Below are positions 22,980-33,301 of a stretch of DNA of 35,235 bases, piece after piece. Both the position numbers and the translations under genes were made by a program. This DNA comes from JAJKJG01 sp036386395. Lineage in GTDB: Bacteria; Pseudomonadota; Alphaproteobacteria; Rhizobiales; Beijerinckiaceae. Location: the NCBI GenBank assembly GCA_036386395.1, contig DASVVU010000113.1:1-35235 (forward strand). The letters run 5' to 3'. How positions within the stretch are numbered: position 1 is the first letter of the stretch; every line of letters starts with the position of its first letter. Under the pieces are notes generated by a model that had not been told where the DNA came from, ran no database searches, and was given only the letters and a program-made list of their open reading frames with translations.

Positions 22980-23130
22980 GCCGTCATCCTCGGGCGGCGC
23001 GTAGCGCCGACCCGAGGACCCCGTGGGGGATGAGCGTTTAACCGTCCTGAGGTCCTCGGCTCTGCGCGCGGAGTTTATCCTCGGGCGGGCCTTAGGCCGG
23101 ACCCGGGGCGCACCGGCCGAGGATGACGGC
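22980..23130. repeat. 151-bp intergenic element with 14-bp terminal inverted repeats
   Basis: GCCGTCATCCTCGG at 22980-22993 is the exact reverse complement of CCGAGGATGACGGC at 23117-23130. Internal arms (CCTCGGGCGGCGCG / CGCCGACCCGAGG, and CCTGAGGTCCTCGG) give further stems. One terminal arm also occurs at 108-121. It lies between bclA and the hydrolase gene, within the presumed operon. It is too short to encode a transposase; it could be a MITE or an extragenic palindrome. Confidence 0.8.
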
Positions 23131-23151
23131 GTTGGAGATGAGGAGAAACGT

Positions 23152-23973
23152 ATGCCATTGGCGGACGAAGGCTTTCTCGACATCGACGGCGCAAGCCTCG
23201 AGTACCGCATGATCGGGCCGCGCCCGGACGCGGCGCCGACGATCGTCATGCTGCACGAGGGACTCGGCTCAGCAAGCCTGTGGGGCGACCTTCCCGAGAG
23301 GCTCGCGGAGCGCACGAAGGCCGGCGTGTTCGCCTATTCCCGCGCCGGCTACGGCCGCTCCTCCCCCGTCTCCCTGCCGCGCCCCCTCGACTACATGCAG
23401 CGCGAGGCGGCCGAGGTCCTGCCGAAGCTCCTCGACGCCATCGGCTTCCGCCGCGGCATTCTCCTGGGCCACTCGGACGGCGCCTCGATCGCGGCGGTCT
23501 ATGCCGGGAGCGTCCAGGACCACCGGGTGCGCGGCCTCGCGCTCATGGCGCCGCACTTCTTCGTCGAGGATTTTTCGCTGCGCGAGATCGAGCGCGCCGG
23601 AGAGCGCTACGAAAAAGGCGATCTGCGCCAGAGGCTGGCCCGCCACCATGCCGACGTGGACGTTGCCTTCCGGGGCTGGAACGGGGCTTGGCTCGATCCG
23701 GACTTCCCGAAGGTTTTCGATATTATCGAACCACTTGCCTACATTCGCGTGCCGGTGCTGATCGTGCAGGGAGAGGACGATCCTTACGGCACCGTGCGGC
23801 AGATCGAGGTCGCCGAGGAGGAGTGCTACTGCCCTGTCGACGCGGTTCTGCTGCCGGGCTGCGGTCATGCTCCACACCGGGACAAACCGACAGAAGCCGT
23901 TGAGATTGTTGGGGATTTCCTCGAACGCATCCTCGTGCTGCACGGCGAGGCGCGGATGGAGCGCGCCGCCTGA
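23152..23973 (+). CDS. Alpha/beta hydrolase of the benzoyl-CoA cluster
   Basis: A 273-residue alpha/beta hydrolase. The oxyanion segment is IVMLHEGLGSASLW; the nucleophile elbow is LLGHSDGASIA (G-x-S-x-G); the acid is in VQGEDDPYGT and the histidine in LPGCGHAPHRDKP. No signal peptide is seen. The long upstream frame is discarded: ATG 23152 has AGGAG 6 nt upstream, and the extra residues are the translated repeat. I recall hydrolases of this type in box clusters of other proteobacteria, where a thioesterase or lactonase role has been guessed, but the reaction is not readable here. Candidate substrates are benzoyl-CoA or the ring-cleaved semialdehyde-CoA. It lies between bclA and the DUF309 gene. 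Confidence 0.88.
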   Translation: MPLADEGFLDIDGASLEYRMIGPRPDAAPTIVMLHEGLGSASLWGDLPERLAERTKAGVFAYSRAGYGRSSPVSLPRPLDYMQREAAEVLPKLLDAIGFRRGILLGHSDGASIAAVYAGSVQDHRVRGLALMAPHFFVEDFSLREIERAGERYEKGDLRQRLARHHADVDVAFRGWNGAWLDPDFPKVFDIIEPLAYIRVPVLIVQGEDDPYGTVRQIEVAEEECYCPVDAVLLPGCGHAPHRDKPTEAVEIVGDFLERILVLHGEARMERAA

Positions 23974-24059
23974 CCGCGCTTGCGCGGCCGGCCCGCGCCC
24001 ACGTCCCGGGCTCGGGGAGCACGCCAGACCGCGCCCCTCTGGAGGCTGCGAAGCGGCTC

Positions 24060-24551
24060 GTGCGGGCGCCGGTCGAGGCCGCGGCCTGGGAGGGCGATAT
24101 CGCCTACCGCTACGGCGCAAGTCTTTACGTCCAAAGCTTTTTCTGGGAGGCGCACGAGGTCTGGGAAGCGGTCTGGATGGCCTGCCCGCCGAACGGCGTC
24201 GAGCGGCGGCTCCTGCGGGGGCTGATCGCGCTTGCCAACGCCGCCCTCAAGCTCCGGATGGGGCGGCCCAAGGCGGCGCTGCGGCTGTTGCGGGAGGCGG
24301 ACGAGGTCTTGAATGAGGTGGGCGCCGGGCCGGTGATGGGGGTCGCGCCCGCCCGGTTGCGGGCCGCGATACGGGAGCTTGCCGACGCCCTTGATGCCGT
24401 GGGCGACGGAGCGGATTCCGACGGCGACCGGCACCGGAACGCACACGGCGTTCGCACCGGAACGCTCGCGGAGGTGAACCCGGCGGTCGCGCGAATCCTG
24501 CGCCCCCTCGACGGGGCCGCGCTGGACTTGGGCGGTAGAGCTGCACTATAA
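24060..24551 (+). CDS. DUF309-family protein in the box cluster
   Basis: A 163-residue helical protein. The segment LYVQSFFWEAHEVWEAVWM, then VERRLLRGLIALANAALKLRMGRPKAALRLL, is the DUF309 signature (F/Y-x-E-A-H-E-x-W-E-x-x-W ... G-L-I-x-x-A-x-A-x-x-K). The family is a small helical bundle with conserved His and Glu of unknown function. Residues 115-163 are low-complexity and taper off. The start is uncertain: GTG 24060 is used, but the same frame is open back to the previous gene and GGAGG lies 14 nt upstream. Its C-terminal codons overlap the first BoxR-like site of the boxC promoter. It is flanked by hydrolase and boxC on the same strand, so it is likely cotranscribed. Confidence 0.78.
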   Translation: MRAPVEAAAWEGDIAYRYGASLYVQSFFWEAHEVWEAVWMACPPNGVERRLLRGLIALANAALKLRMGRPKAALRLLREADEVLNEVGAGPVMGVAPARLRAAIRELADALDAVGDGADSDGDRHRNAHGVRTGTLAEVNPAVARILRPLDGAALDLGGRAAL

Positions 24552-24587
24552 TGCATCCGACCGGCGGGCCGGCGGCACTATAATTCG
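24523..24587 (+). promoter_or_regulatory. boxC promoter region with two BoxR/BzdR-like operators
   Basis: TGCA-CTATAA-TGCA (24542-24555) fits exactly the TGCA-N6-TGCA pattern known for BzdR, the benzoyl-CoA-responsive repressor related to BoxR. A degenerate second copy, GGCA-CTATAA-TTCG, is at 24574-24587, giving a 10-bp direct repeat GCACTATAAT at 24543 and 24575, 32 nt apart or about three helical turns. Both contain a consensus TATAAT; the first has TGGACT (24523-24528) 18 nt upstream. BoxR itself is not in the window. Confidence 0.6.
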
Positions 24588-24607
24588 GCAAAGGGAGGGA
24601 AAGGCGC

Positions 24608-26284
<1,677 letters not shown>

Positions 26285-26299
26285 TGCGGCGCCGGGGTG

Positions 26300-26406
26300 C
26301 GTCCTTCGAGGCTCGCGCTTCGCGCTCGCACCTCAGGATGAGGACCGCGGAGTTTGCTCAACCCTCCTCATGCTGAGGTGCGAGCGGAGCGAGCCTCGAA
26401 GCACGC
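26300..26406. repeat. Extragenic palindrome (CCTCATGCTGAGG type) between boxC and boxB
   Basis: GCGTCCTTCGAGGCTCG on the left and CGAGCCTCGAAGCACGC on the right are near-perfect inverted arms, with inner arms GCACCTCAGGATGAGG and CCTCATGCTGAGGTGC. The element fills most of the boxC-boxB gap, ending 48 bp before the boxB start. It belongs to a repeat type common in Methylobacterium and Bradyrhizobium. As RNA it would be a long stem that could lower boxB expression. Confidence 0.85.
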
Positions 26407-26454
26407 ACCACGCGAGTGACGCTTCGAAATGTTCACGGGTTTGAGGAGCGAACG

Positions 26455-27900
<1,446 letters not shown>

Positions 27901-28261
27901 CGCCTGCCTTCATGCTCACCCCTCGCCGTCATGCCCGGGCTTGGCCCGGGCATCCACGTCTTTGCCGGGGAAGGGCACGACGCCGACCGGCCTGCCGCCC
28001 TGGGCCGCGAACTCTCGCCACGCAGCGCCCGTGGCGCGCAAAGGCGTGGATGGCCGGGCCAAGCCCGGCCATGACGGTTTAAAGAGGCGGCTCAAGGAAG
28101 ACGCCCAAGGGTGGCGATCCGCGCCCGAAAGCCTTAATTAGGTCAAACCGTTGACGCCCAAGGCGTCGGAACCAGGAGCCCGATGAAGCATGCGGCGCGG
28201 GCTCGGAACGCCCGGCCGCGCCGGCATCATGCGGGCCGGCGTCACAAGGGAAAGCGTGTCC
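27901..28261. other. boxB-chvI intergenic region
   Basis: A 361-bp gap without a gene. Its left two thirds is a palindromic repeat (27926-28077). The remainder, 28078-28261, leads into chvI and shows AAGGGAAAG 8 nt before the start; no sure -35/-10 pair could be picked out. An open frame over the last 72 bases is only an N-terminal extension of chvI. Confidence 0.6.
27926..28077. repeat. Extragenic palindrome (CCGTCATGCCCGGGC type)
   Basis: CCGTCATGCCCGGGCTTGG at the left and CCAAGCCCGGCCATGACGG at the right are near-perfect terminal inverted repeats, with inner arms GCATCCACG and CGTGGATGG. It is a widespread alphaproteobacterial type and separates boxB from chvI. Confidence 0.85.
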
Positions 28262-28960
28262 ATGCCCACCATCGCCCTCGTCGACGACGACCGCAACATC
28301 CTGACCTCGGTCTCGATCGCCCTCGAAGCGGAAGGCTACCGCATCCAGACCTACACCGACGGCGCCTCGGCCCTCGACGGCCTGCGCCATTCGCCGCCCG
28401 ATCTCGCCATCTTCGACATCAAGATGCCGCGCATGGACGGGATGGAGCTTCTTAGACGGCTTCGCCAGAAGTCCGACCTGCCGGTGATCTTCCTGACCTC
28501 CAAGGACGAGGAGATCGACGAGCTGTTCGGGCTCAAGATGGGCGCCGACGACTTCATCCGGAAGCCGTTCTCGCAGCGCCTCCTCGTCGAGCGGGTGAAA
28601 GCCGTGCTGCGCCGCTTCGCGCCGAAGGACCAGTCGGCCCCGAAGGAGGACTCGGCGAAGGCGCTGGAGCGCGGCCAGCTCGTCATGGACCCCGAGCGCC
28701 ACACCTGCACCTGGAAAGGCGACCCCGTCACCCTCACGGTGACCGAGTTCCTGATCCTCCAGGCGCTCGCTCATCGCCCCGGCGTCGTGAAGAGCCGCAA
28801 CGCCCTCATGGACGCGGCCTACGACGACCAAGTCTACGTCGACGACCGCACCATCGACAGCCACATCAAGCGCCTGCGCAAGAAGTTCAAGGCGGTCGAC
28901 AACAACTTCGAGATGATCGAGACGCTTTATGGGGTCGGCTACCGCTTCAGGGAAACCTGA
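28262..28960 (+). CDS. chvI: Response regulator ChvI
   Basis: A 232-residue OmpR-type response regulator. The receiver has D8-D9-D10, the phosphoacceptor D52 in LAIFDIKMPRMDG, the Thr in VIFLTSKDEE and the Lys in DDFIRKPF. The winged-helix output ends DRTIDSHIKRLRKKFK...ETLYGVGYRF. The N-terminus MPTIALVDDDRNILTSVSIALEAEGY is nearly invariant in rhizobial ChvI. ATG 28262 is chosen over upstream starts by this N-terminus and AAGGGAAAG. With ChvG/ExoS it controls envelope, exopolysaccharide and acid-stress genes needed for host association in Agrobacterium and Sinorhizobium. chvG starts 16 nt after its stop. Confidence 0.96.
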   Translation: MPTIALVDDDRNILTSVSIALEAEGYRIQTYTDGASALDGLRHSPPDLAIFDIKMPRMDGMELLRRLRQKSDLPVIFLTSKDEEIDELFGLKMGADDFIRKPFSQRLLVERVKAVLRRFAPKDQSAPKEDSAKALERGQLVMDPERHTCTWKGDPVTLTVTEFLILQALAHRPGVVKSRNALMDAAYDDQVYVDDRTIDSHIKRLRKKFKAVDNNFEMIETLYGVGYRFRET

Positions 28961-28976
28961 CCGCGGGCCCTGAGCC

Positions 28977-30755
28977 ATGGACGCCGCCACGCCCGCAGAC
29001 ATCTCCGCGCGGCCGCGCCGCAGGCGGATGCGCCGCCTGCGCCTCCTCACGCGCGTCCGGGCGACGTGGCGGGCGCTCGTGCAGCGCGCCTCGTCGAGCC
29101 TCACGCGCCGCATCGTCGTCCTCAACCTCGCCGGCCTCGTCGCCCTCTTGGTCGGCTTCCTCTACCTCAACCAGTTCCGCCAGGGGCTGATCCAGACCCG
29201 GGTCCAGAGCCTCCTGACGCAAGGCGAGATCATCGCCGGCGCGATCGCGGCTTCAGCGACGGTCGAGTCCGACACCATCAACATCGATCCCGACAAGCTC
29301 CTGCAGCTGCACGCCGGCGAGTCCGCGGAGCTTGGCGAGGAGGCGCTCTCGCCCCTCGATTTCTCGCTCAACCCCGAGCGGGTCGCGCCGCTTGTGCGCC
29401 GCCTCGTCACCCCGACCCGCAACCGCGCCCTGATCTACGACCGCGACGGCAGCCTCCTCCTCGATTCGCGCAGCCTGTTCTCCCGCGGCGACGTGCTGCG
29501 CTTCGAGCTCGCCCCCCTGCGCAAGAAGGACGAGGGCTTCGTCGAGCGCACCTGGAACTGGGTCCGTGACCTCTTCGGCAAGGAGGGCCCTCCCGTCGAG
29601 GACGTGGCGCCGACGAACGGCAGGACCCTGCCCGAGGTCGCGGACGCGCTGAACGGCACCCGCGCCCACGTCGTGCGCCAGAACGCGCGGGGCGAGACCA
29701 TCGTCTCGGTGGCGGTGCCGGTGCAGCGCTCCCGCGCCATACGCGGCGCCCTCGTGCTGTCGACGCAAGGCGGCGACATCGACAAGATCATCGCCTCCGA
29801 GCGCTTCGCGCTCCTCCAGGTGTTCCTGGTCGCGGCCCTCGTCATGGTGGTGCTGTCGATGCTGCTCGCGGGCGCGATCGCCGGTCCCGTGCGGCGCCTC
29901 GCCGAGGCCGCCGAGCGCGTGCGCCGGGGCATCAAGTCGCGCGAGCAGATCCCGGACTTCACCGAGCGCTCGGACGAGATCGGCCATCTCTCGGGGGCGC
30001 TCCGCGAGATGACCCGCGCCCTCTACAGCCGCATCGACGCGATCGAGCGCTTCGCCGCCGACGTCGCGCACGAGCTGAAGAACCCGCTCACCTCGCTGCG
30101 CAGCGCCGTCGAGACCCTGCCGCTCGCGAAGAGCGACGAGTCCCGCGGCCGGCTTCTCGCGATCGTGCAGCACGACGTGCGCCGCCTCGACCGGCTGATC
30201 AGCGACATCTCGGACGCCTCCCGCCTCGACGCGGAGCTCGCCCGCGCCGACGCCGAGCCCGTCGACATGGCGCGGCTCCTCGACGCCGTGGTGACGATCG
30301 CGAACGAGCGCCGGCGCGAGCACGACCCGCTGATCGTGCTCTCCGTCGAGCCCCACCCCATGGCCAAGGATGCCTTCTTCGTCTTCGGCCACGACAGCCG
30401 CTTGGCGCAGGTGTTCGGCAACCTCGTCGACAACGCCCGCTCGTTCTCGCCCCGCGACGGGGCCGTCCGGGTGACGCTGCGCCGCGTGCCGGGCGCCATC
30501 GACGTGATCGTCGAGGACGACGGGCCCGGCATCCCCCCGCACGCCCTGGAGCGCATCTTCGAGCGCTTCTACACCGACCGGCCGGACCAGGGCTTCGGCC
30601 AGAACTCGGGACTCGGCCTCTCGATCTCGCGCCAGATCGTCGAGGCGCACCGGGGCACGATCCGGGCCGAGAACCGCCTCGGGCCCGCAGACGAGGACGG
30701 CGAGCCGCGGCGCCTCGGCGCCCGCTTCACCGTCCGCCTGCCGCCGCTCGGCTGA
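28977..30755 (+). CDS. chvG: Sensor histidine kinase ChvG/ExoS
   Basis: A 592-residue membrane kinase. After a basic Arg-rich cytosolic tail, TM1 lies at about residues 44-63 (IVVLNLAGLVALLVGFLYL) and TM2 at about 278-303. The periplasmic sensor domain between them contains SRSLFSRGDVLRFELAP and VSVAVPVQRSRAIRGAL, typical of ChvG, where the ExoR repressor acts in rhizobia. A HAMP domain follows (RRLAEAAERVRRGIKSREQIPD). The H-box is FAADVAHELKNPLTSLRSA with H365, and the ATPase has NLVDNARSF, EDDGPGIP and GLGLSISRQIV. The hprK gene begins 14 nt downstream, so the group forms one operon. ExoR is not encoded in this window. Confidence 0.96.
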   Translation: MDAATPADISARPRRRRMRRLRLLTRVRATWRALVQRASSSLTRRIVVLNLAGLVALLVGFLYLNQFRQGLIQTRVQSLLTQGEIIAGAIAASATVESDTINIDPDKLLQLHAGESAELGEEALSPLDFSLNPERVAPLVRRLVTPTRNRALIYDRDGSLLLDSRSLFSRGDVLRFELAPLRKKDEGFVERTWNWVRDLFGKEGPPVEDVAPTNGRTLPEVADALNGTRAHVVRQNARGETIVSVAVPVQRSRAIRGALVLSTQGGDIDKIIASERFALLQVFLVAALVMVVLSMLLAGAIAGPVRRLAEAAERVRRGIKSREQIPDFTERSDEIGHLSGALREMTRALYSRIDAIERFAADVAHELKNPLTSLRSAVETLPLAKSDESRGRLLAIVQHDVRRLDRLISDISDASRLDAELARADAEPVDMARLLDAVVTIANERRREHDPLIVLSVEPHPMAKDAFFVFGHDSRLAQVFGNLVDNARSFSPRDGAVRVTLRRVPGAIDVIVEDDGPGIPPHALERIFERFYTDRPDQGFGQNSGLGLSISRQIVEAHRGTIRAENRLGPADEDGEPRRLGARFTVRLPPLG

Positions 30756-30769
30756 GAAGCGCGCCCGGC

Positions 30770-31216
30770 ATGACGATCCACGCCACCTGCGTCGTCATCG
30801 GCGAAGCAGGAGTCCTCATCCGCGGCCCCTCGGGGAGCGGGAAATCGCACCTCGCGCGGGAACTCCTGGCGGCGGCCGAGGCGGCGGGCCGCTTCACCCG
30901 CCTCGTCTCCGACGATCGCACGGCGGTCGACGCGCGGCACGGGCGGCTAGTCGCCCGCTCGGTCGCCGCGATCGAGGGCCGGATCGAGATCCGCGGCGTC
31001 GGCATTGTGGCGAGGCCCTTCGAGGACGCCGCTGTCGTGCGCCTCGTCGTGGATTGCGGGGAAACCTTAGGGGAGCGCCATCCCGGAGAATCCGAGAGGA
31101 CGGCCGAGGTCGAGGGCGTGCGCCTGCCCCGCCTCGTCCACCGCGGCGAGAGCGGCTTCGCCCATGTCGTCCTGTGGCAGCTTAGTGACCTTTGTGACAC
31201 GTGGCCGACAGTATGA
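30770..31216 (+). CDS. hprK: HPr kinase/phosphorylase, short alphaproteobacterial form
   Basis: A 148-residue protein equal to the C-terminal catalytic domain of HprK only. The Walker A motif is RGPSGSGKSHLA (residues 18-29). LVSDDRTAV corresponds to the catalytic acidic segment, and RIEIRGVGIVARPF is the HprK signature region (I-E-x-R-G-x-G-I). Short forms without the N-terminal domain are usual in alphaproteobacteria, where the kinase phosphorylates a Ser in HPr to tune PTS signalling. It follows chvG and precedes the EIIA and HPr genes, the standard Rhizobiales order. The C-terminus LSDLCDTWPTV is longer than the core and may be variable. Confidence 0.93.
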   Translation: MTIHATCVVIGEAGVLIRGPSGSGKSHLARELLAAAEAAGRFTRLVSDDRTAVDARHGRLVARSVAAIEGRIEIRGVGIVARPFEDAAVVRLVVDCGETLGERHPGESERTAEVEGVRLPRLVHRGESGFAHVVLWQLSDLCDTWPTV

Positions 31217-31273
31217 TAAACATTTCGTCGCATATGCCTTGCGCTTGTCTTCGCAGTGCACAAAATAGCGGCC

Positions 31274-31289
31274 CGCCCCCAAGGGGGCG
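31274..31289 (+). other. G/C hairpin in the leader of the EIIA gene
   Basis: CGCCCCC (31274-31280) and GGGGGCG (31283-31289) form a strong stem; with a realistic loop it is 6 bp with CAAG. It ends 16 nt before the EIIA start and just ahead of the weak GGA ribosome binding site. It could affect EIIA translation or mRNA processing. Confidence 0.5.
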
Positions 31290-31305
31290 ACGGAACTAAG
31301 CCATC

Positions 31306-31707
31306 ATGATCGGAATGGTGCTCGTCACGCACGGGCAGCTCGCGACGGAGTTCAGGGCCGCTCTCGAGCACGTCGTCGGTCCGCAAGCCCAGTTCGAGAC
31401 CATCACCATCGGTCCCGACGACGACATGGAATCGCGCCGCAAGGACATCATGGCGGCGGTGTGCCGCGTCAACTCCGGCGAGGGCGTCGTCGTCCTCACC
31501 GACATGTTCGGCGGCACCCCCTCGAACCTCGCCCTGTCTTGCATGAACGGCGGCTCGGTCGAGGTCGTGGCCGGCATCAACCTGCCGATGCTGATCAAGC
31601 TCGCGAGCGTGCGCGACGAGGAGCCGCTGGGCCAGGCCGTCCTCCACGCCCAGGAGGCCGGCCGTAAGTACATCAACGTCGCCTCCCGGGTGCTCGCCGG
31701 AAAGTGA
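31306..31707 (+). CDS. manX: PTS EIIA component, mannose family (regulatory PTS)
   Basis: A 133-residue EIIA of the mannose/PtsM type. The phosphorylated histidine is H9 in MIGMVLVTHGQLATEF. The rest, VVVLTDMFGGTPSNLALS and LPMLIKLASVRDEEPL, is diagnostic of the fold. There are no IIB or IIC membrane permease domains nearby, so this is a regulatory rather than sugar-transporting PTS branch, as in other alphaproteobacteria where EIIA phosphorylation tunes transport, nitrogen control and the stringent response. It is preceded by 89 nt with a G/C hairpin. Its stop overlaps the ptsH start by 4 nt (GTGA). Confidence 0.95.
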   Translation: MIGMVLVTHGQLATEFRAALEHVVGPQAQFETITIGPDDDMESRRKDIMAAVCRVNSGEGVVVLTDMFGGTPSNLALSCMNGGSVEVVAGINLPMLIKLASVRDEEPLGQAVLHAQEAGRKYINVASRVLAGK

Positions 31708-32063
31708 GCGCCGACTTCATGCTCCACGGGGCCTCTTCCGCCGACGCGCCGGAGGCGCCAGAGGATTGCCCCCCGGCGCCGATCCCCGAGGGCGCGCTCG
31801 CCCGGGAGATGCCGATCGTCAACCGCAAGGGCCTGCACGCCCGTGCCTCGGCCAAGTTCGTCCAGACCGTCGACCGCTTCTCCTCCGACGTGACCGTGAC
31901 CCGCTGCGGCGAGACCGTCGGCGGCCGCTCCATCATGGGCCTCCTGACGCTCGGCGCCGCCCAGGGCACCACGATCACCGTGACGGCGAAGGGCGACGAC
32001 GCCGAGGCCTGCCTCGACGCGCTCGCGGGGCTCGTAGCGGGACGGTTCGGCGAGGACGAGTGA
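31704..32063 (+). CDS. ptsH: Phosphocarrier protein HPr (NPr-type) with N-terminal extension
   Basis: A 119-residue HPr. The phosphohistidine H45 is in IVNRKGLHARASAKFV, and the Ser phosphorylated by HprK is likely S76 in VGGRSIMGLLTLGA. HPr accepts phosphate from EI (not in the window) and passes it to EIIA. The first ~35 residues are an acidic Pro/Ala-rich extension (DAPEAPEDCPPAPIPEG) absent from classical HPr. The GTG start overlaps the EIIA stop; an internal ATG at 31719 would remove five residues. It ends 5 nt before the stop codon of the convergent Sel1 gene. Usually ahcY follows nearby; here two minus-strand genes intervene. Confidence 0.95.
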   Translation: MSADFMLHGASSADAPEAPEDCPPAPIPEGALAREMPIVNRKGLHARASAKFVQTVDRFSSDVTVTRCGETVGGRSIMGLLTLGAAQGTTITVTAKGDDAEACLDALAGLVAGRFGEDE

Positions 32064-32068
32064 TCGGA

Positions 32069-33220
32069 TCAGGGCGGCGGCAGCTCGGAGAGCCGGCGCC
32101 TCGCCTCCTCGAGACCCTTCTCGGCCGCCCGTTCGTAGAAGGCCCGGGCCGCCGCCCTGTCCGGCGGCTGGCCGAGGCCGTCCCGGCTCAGGTCGCCGAG
32201 GCGCAGGAGCGCCGACGCGGCGTCGTCTCGCCCTCGTCCGAAGGCACGGTCGGGGTCGGCCGCATAAAGCGCCACCTCGCCGGCAACCGGCGGAAGCTTC
32301 CTCTTGTCCTGGGCGGCTCCGCACTGCTCGAGCCACGCCCTGGCGCGTGGGTAATCGGGAGCCGTCACGCCCCAGCCGCGCCCGCTCCCGTCGTCGAGCG
32401 AGAGGATTTGGCCCGCGTAGCAGATCGAGAGCTCGTCCCCCAGCTCGGCCCCGGCGACGAGCCACTGGACGGGCGTGCGGTCCGCCTCGGGCGGCAGCGG
32501 CAGGTGACCGCTCCGCTGCAACTGGCGAAAGACGGCCATCAGCCACGCCGCCTTTCCGATGCCCTGGTCGAGGGCGGCCCGGACGTGCGGCCAAGCCTCC
32601 TCCCAGAGGCGGCGGTCGGCATCGGCATCCGGCGGGTTCGTGCCGATCCGGCGGATCAGCAGCTCATAGGCGAGCGTCAGGCGCGCCTCCGGATCGCCGC
32701 TCGCGGCCGCCTGCCGCAGCATCGCGTCGCGCAGATCCACGCGATCGGGAACCTCCGAAGCGAGTTCATTCCAAAAGAGAAGATGGGCCAGACGGGCGGC
32801 GGCCCGCCAGTCGCCGGCCTCGGCAGCGGGCCGGAGCACCTTGACGGCGAAGCGCTGGGACGCCGTCCTGACCGGGTCGCCGGACGGCCGGTCGAAGGCT
32901 TGGATGTCGTGCTGGGTCCCCAGATTGTAGCGCGCCGGCATGATGCCGGCGTTGGCGGCCCGGACGAAGTTGGCCTGGGCCGCGTGCCAGTCCACCGCCA
33001 CGCCCTCGCCCCGCATCTGGAGGACGCCCAGGTTGTTCCTGGCGATCTGGTCGCCGAGGATGGTCCCGGCCCTCAGGAAAGGGGCGGCGAGATCGCTGCG
33101 GCCGTCCTTTACGAGATCGGCGAGCACCGCATTCCGGTATTGGGACAACGGCGGCAGGGGACCGAGCGCGACGGCGGCCGCCAATGTGACGGCGAGCGAG
33201 GCGGGCCGGAGTCGGGCCAT
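32069..33220 (-). CDS. Exported Sel1/TPR-like repeat protein
   Basis: A 383-residue protein with an N-terminal hydrophobic signal (RLRPASLAVTLAAAVALGPL), so probably periplasmic. The rest is Sel1-like helical hairpins. Clear repeats are ARNNLGVLQMRGEGVAVDWHAAQANF and ARYNLGTQHDIQAFD near the N-terminus, and ALLRLGDLSRDGLGQPPDRAAARAFYERAAEKG at the C-terminus; the middle is divergent. Such proteins are interaction scaffolds; a role in the envelope is inference. It is a separate gene from the podJ-like protein and has no coiled coil or TM helix. It is inserted between ptsH and ahcY in opposite orientation. Confidence 0.8.
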   Translation of the reverse strand: MARLRPASLAVTLAAAVALGPLPPLSQYRNAVLADLVKDGRSDLAAPFLRAGTILGDQIARNNLGVLQMRGEGVAVDWHAAQANFVRAANAGIMPARYNLGTQHDIQAFDRPSGDPVRTASQRFAVKVLRPAAEAGDWRAAARLAHLLFWNELASEVPDRVDLRDAMLRQAAASGDPEARLTLAYELLIRRIGTNPPDADADRRLWEEAWPHVRAALDQGIGKAAWLMAVFRQLQRSGHLPLPPEADRTPVQWLVAGAELGDELSICYAGQILSLDDGSGRGWGVTAPDYPRARAWLEQCGAAQDKRKLPPVAGEVALYAADPDRAFGRGRDDAASALLRLGDLSRDGLGQPPDRAAARAFYERAAEKGLEEARRRLSELPPP

Positions 33221-33301
33221 GACCGAACCTGAGGCTACGGAAATGAGGGCTTCCGCCGAAGCCTCGCCGCCCCTCTCTTAAGGTCCCGTGAAGCGGCTGC
33301 C

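Noticed and set aside
31182..31217. Vegetative promoter before the EIIA gene (TTGTGA...TATGAT)
   Set aside because: The spacer is only 14 nt and it lies inside the hprK coding region. It is too weak to annotate.
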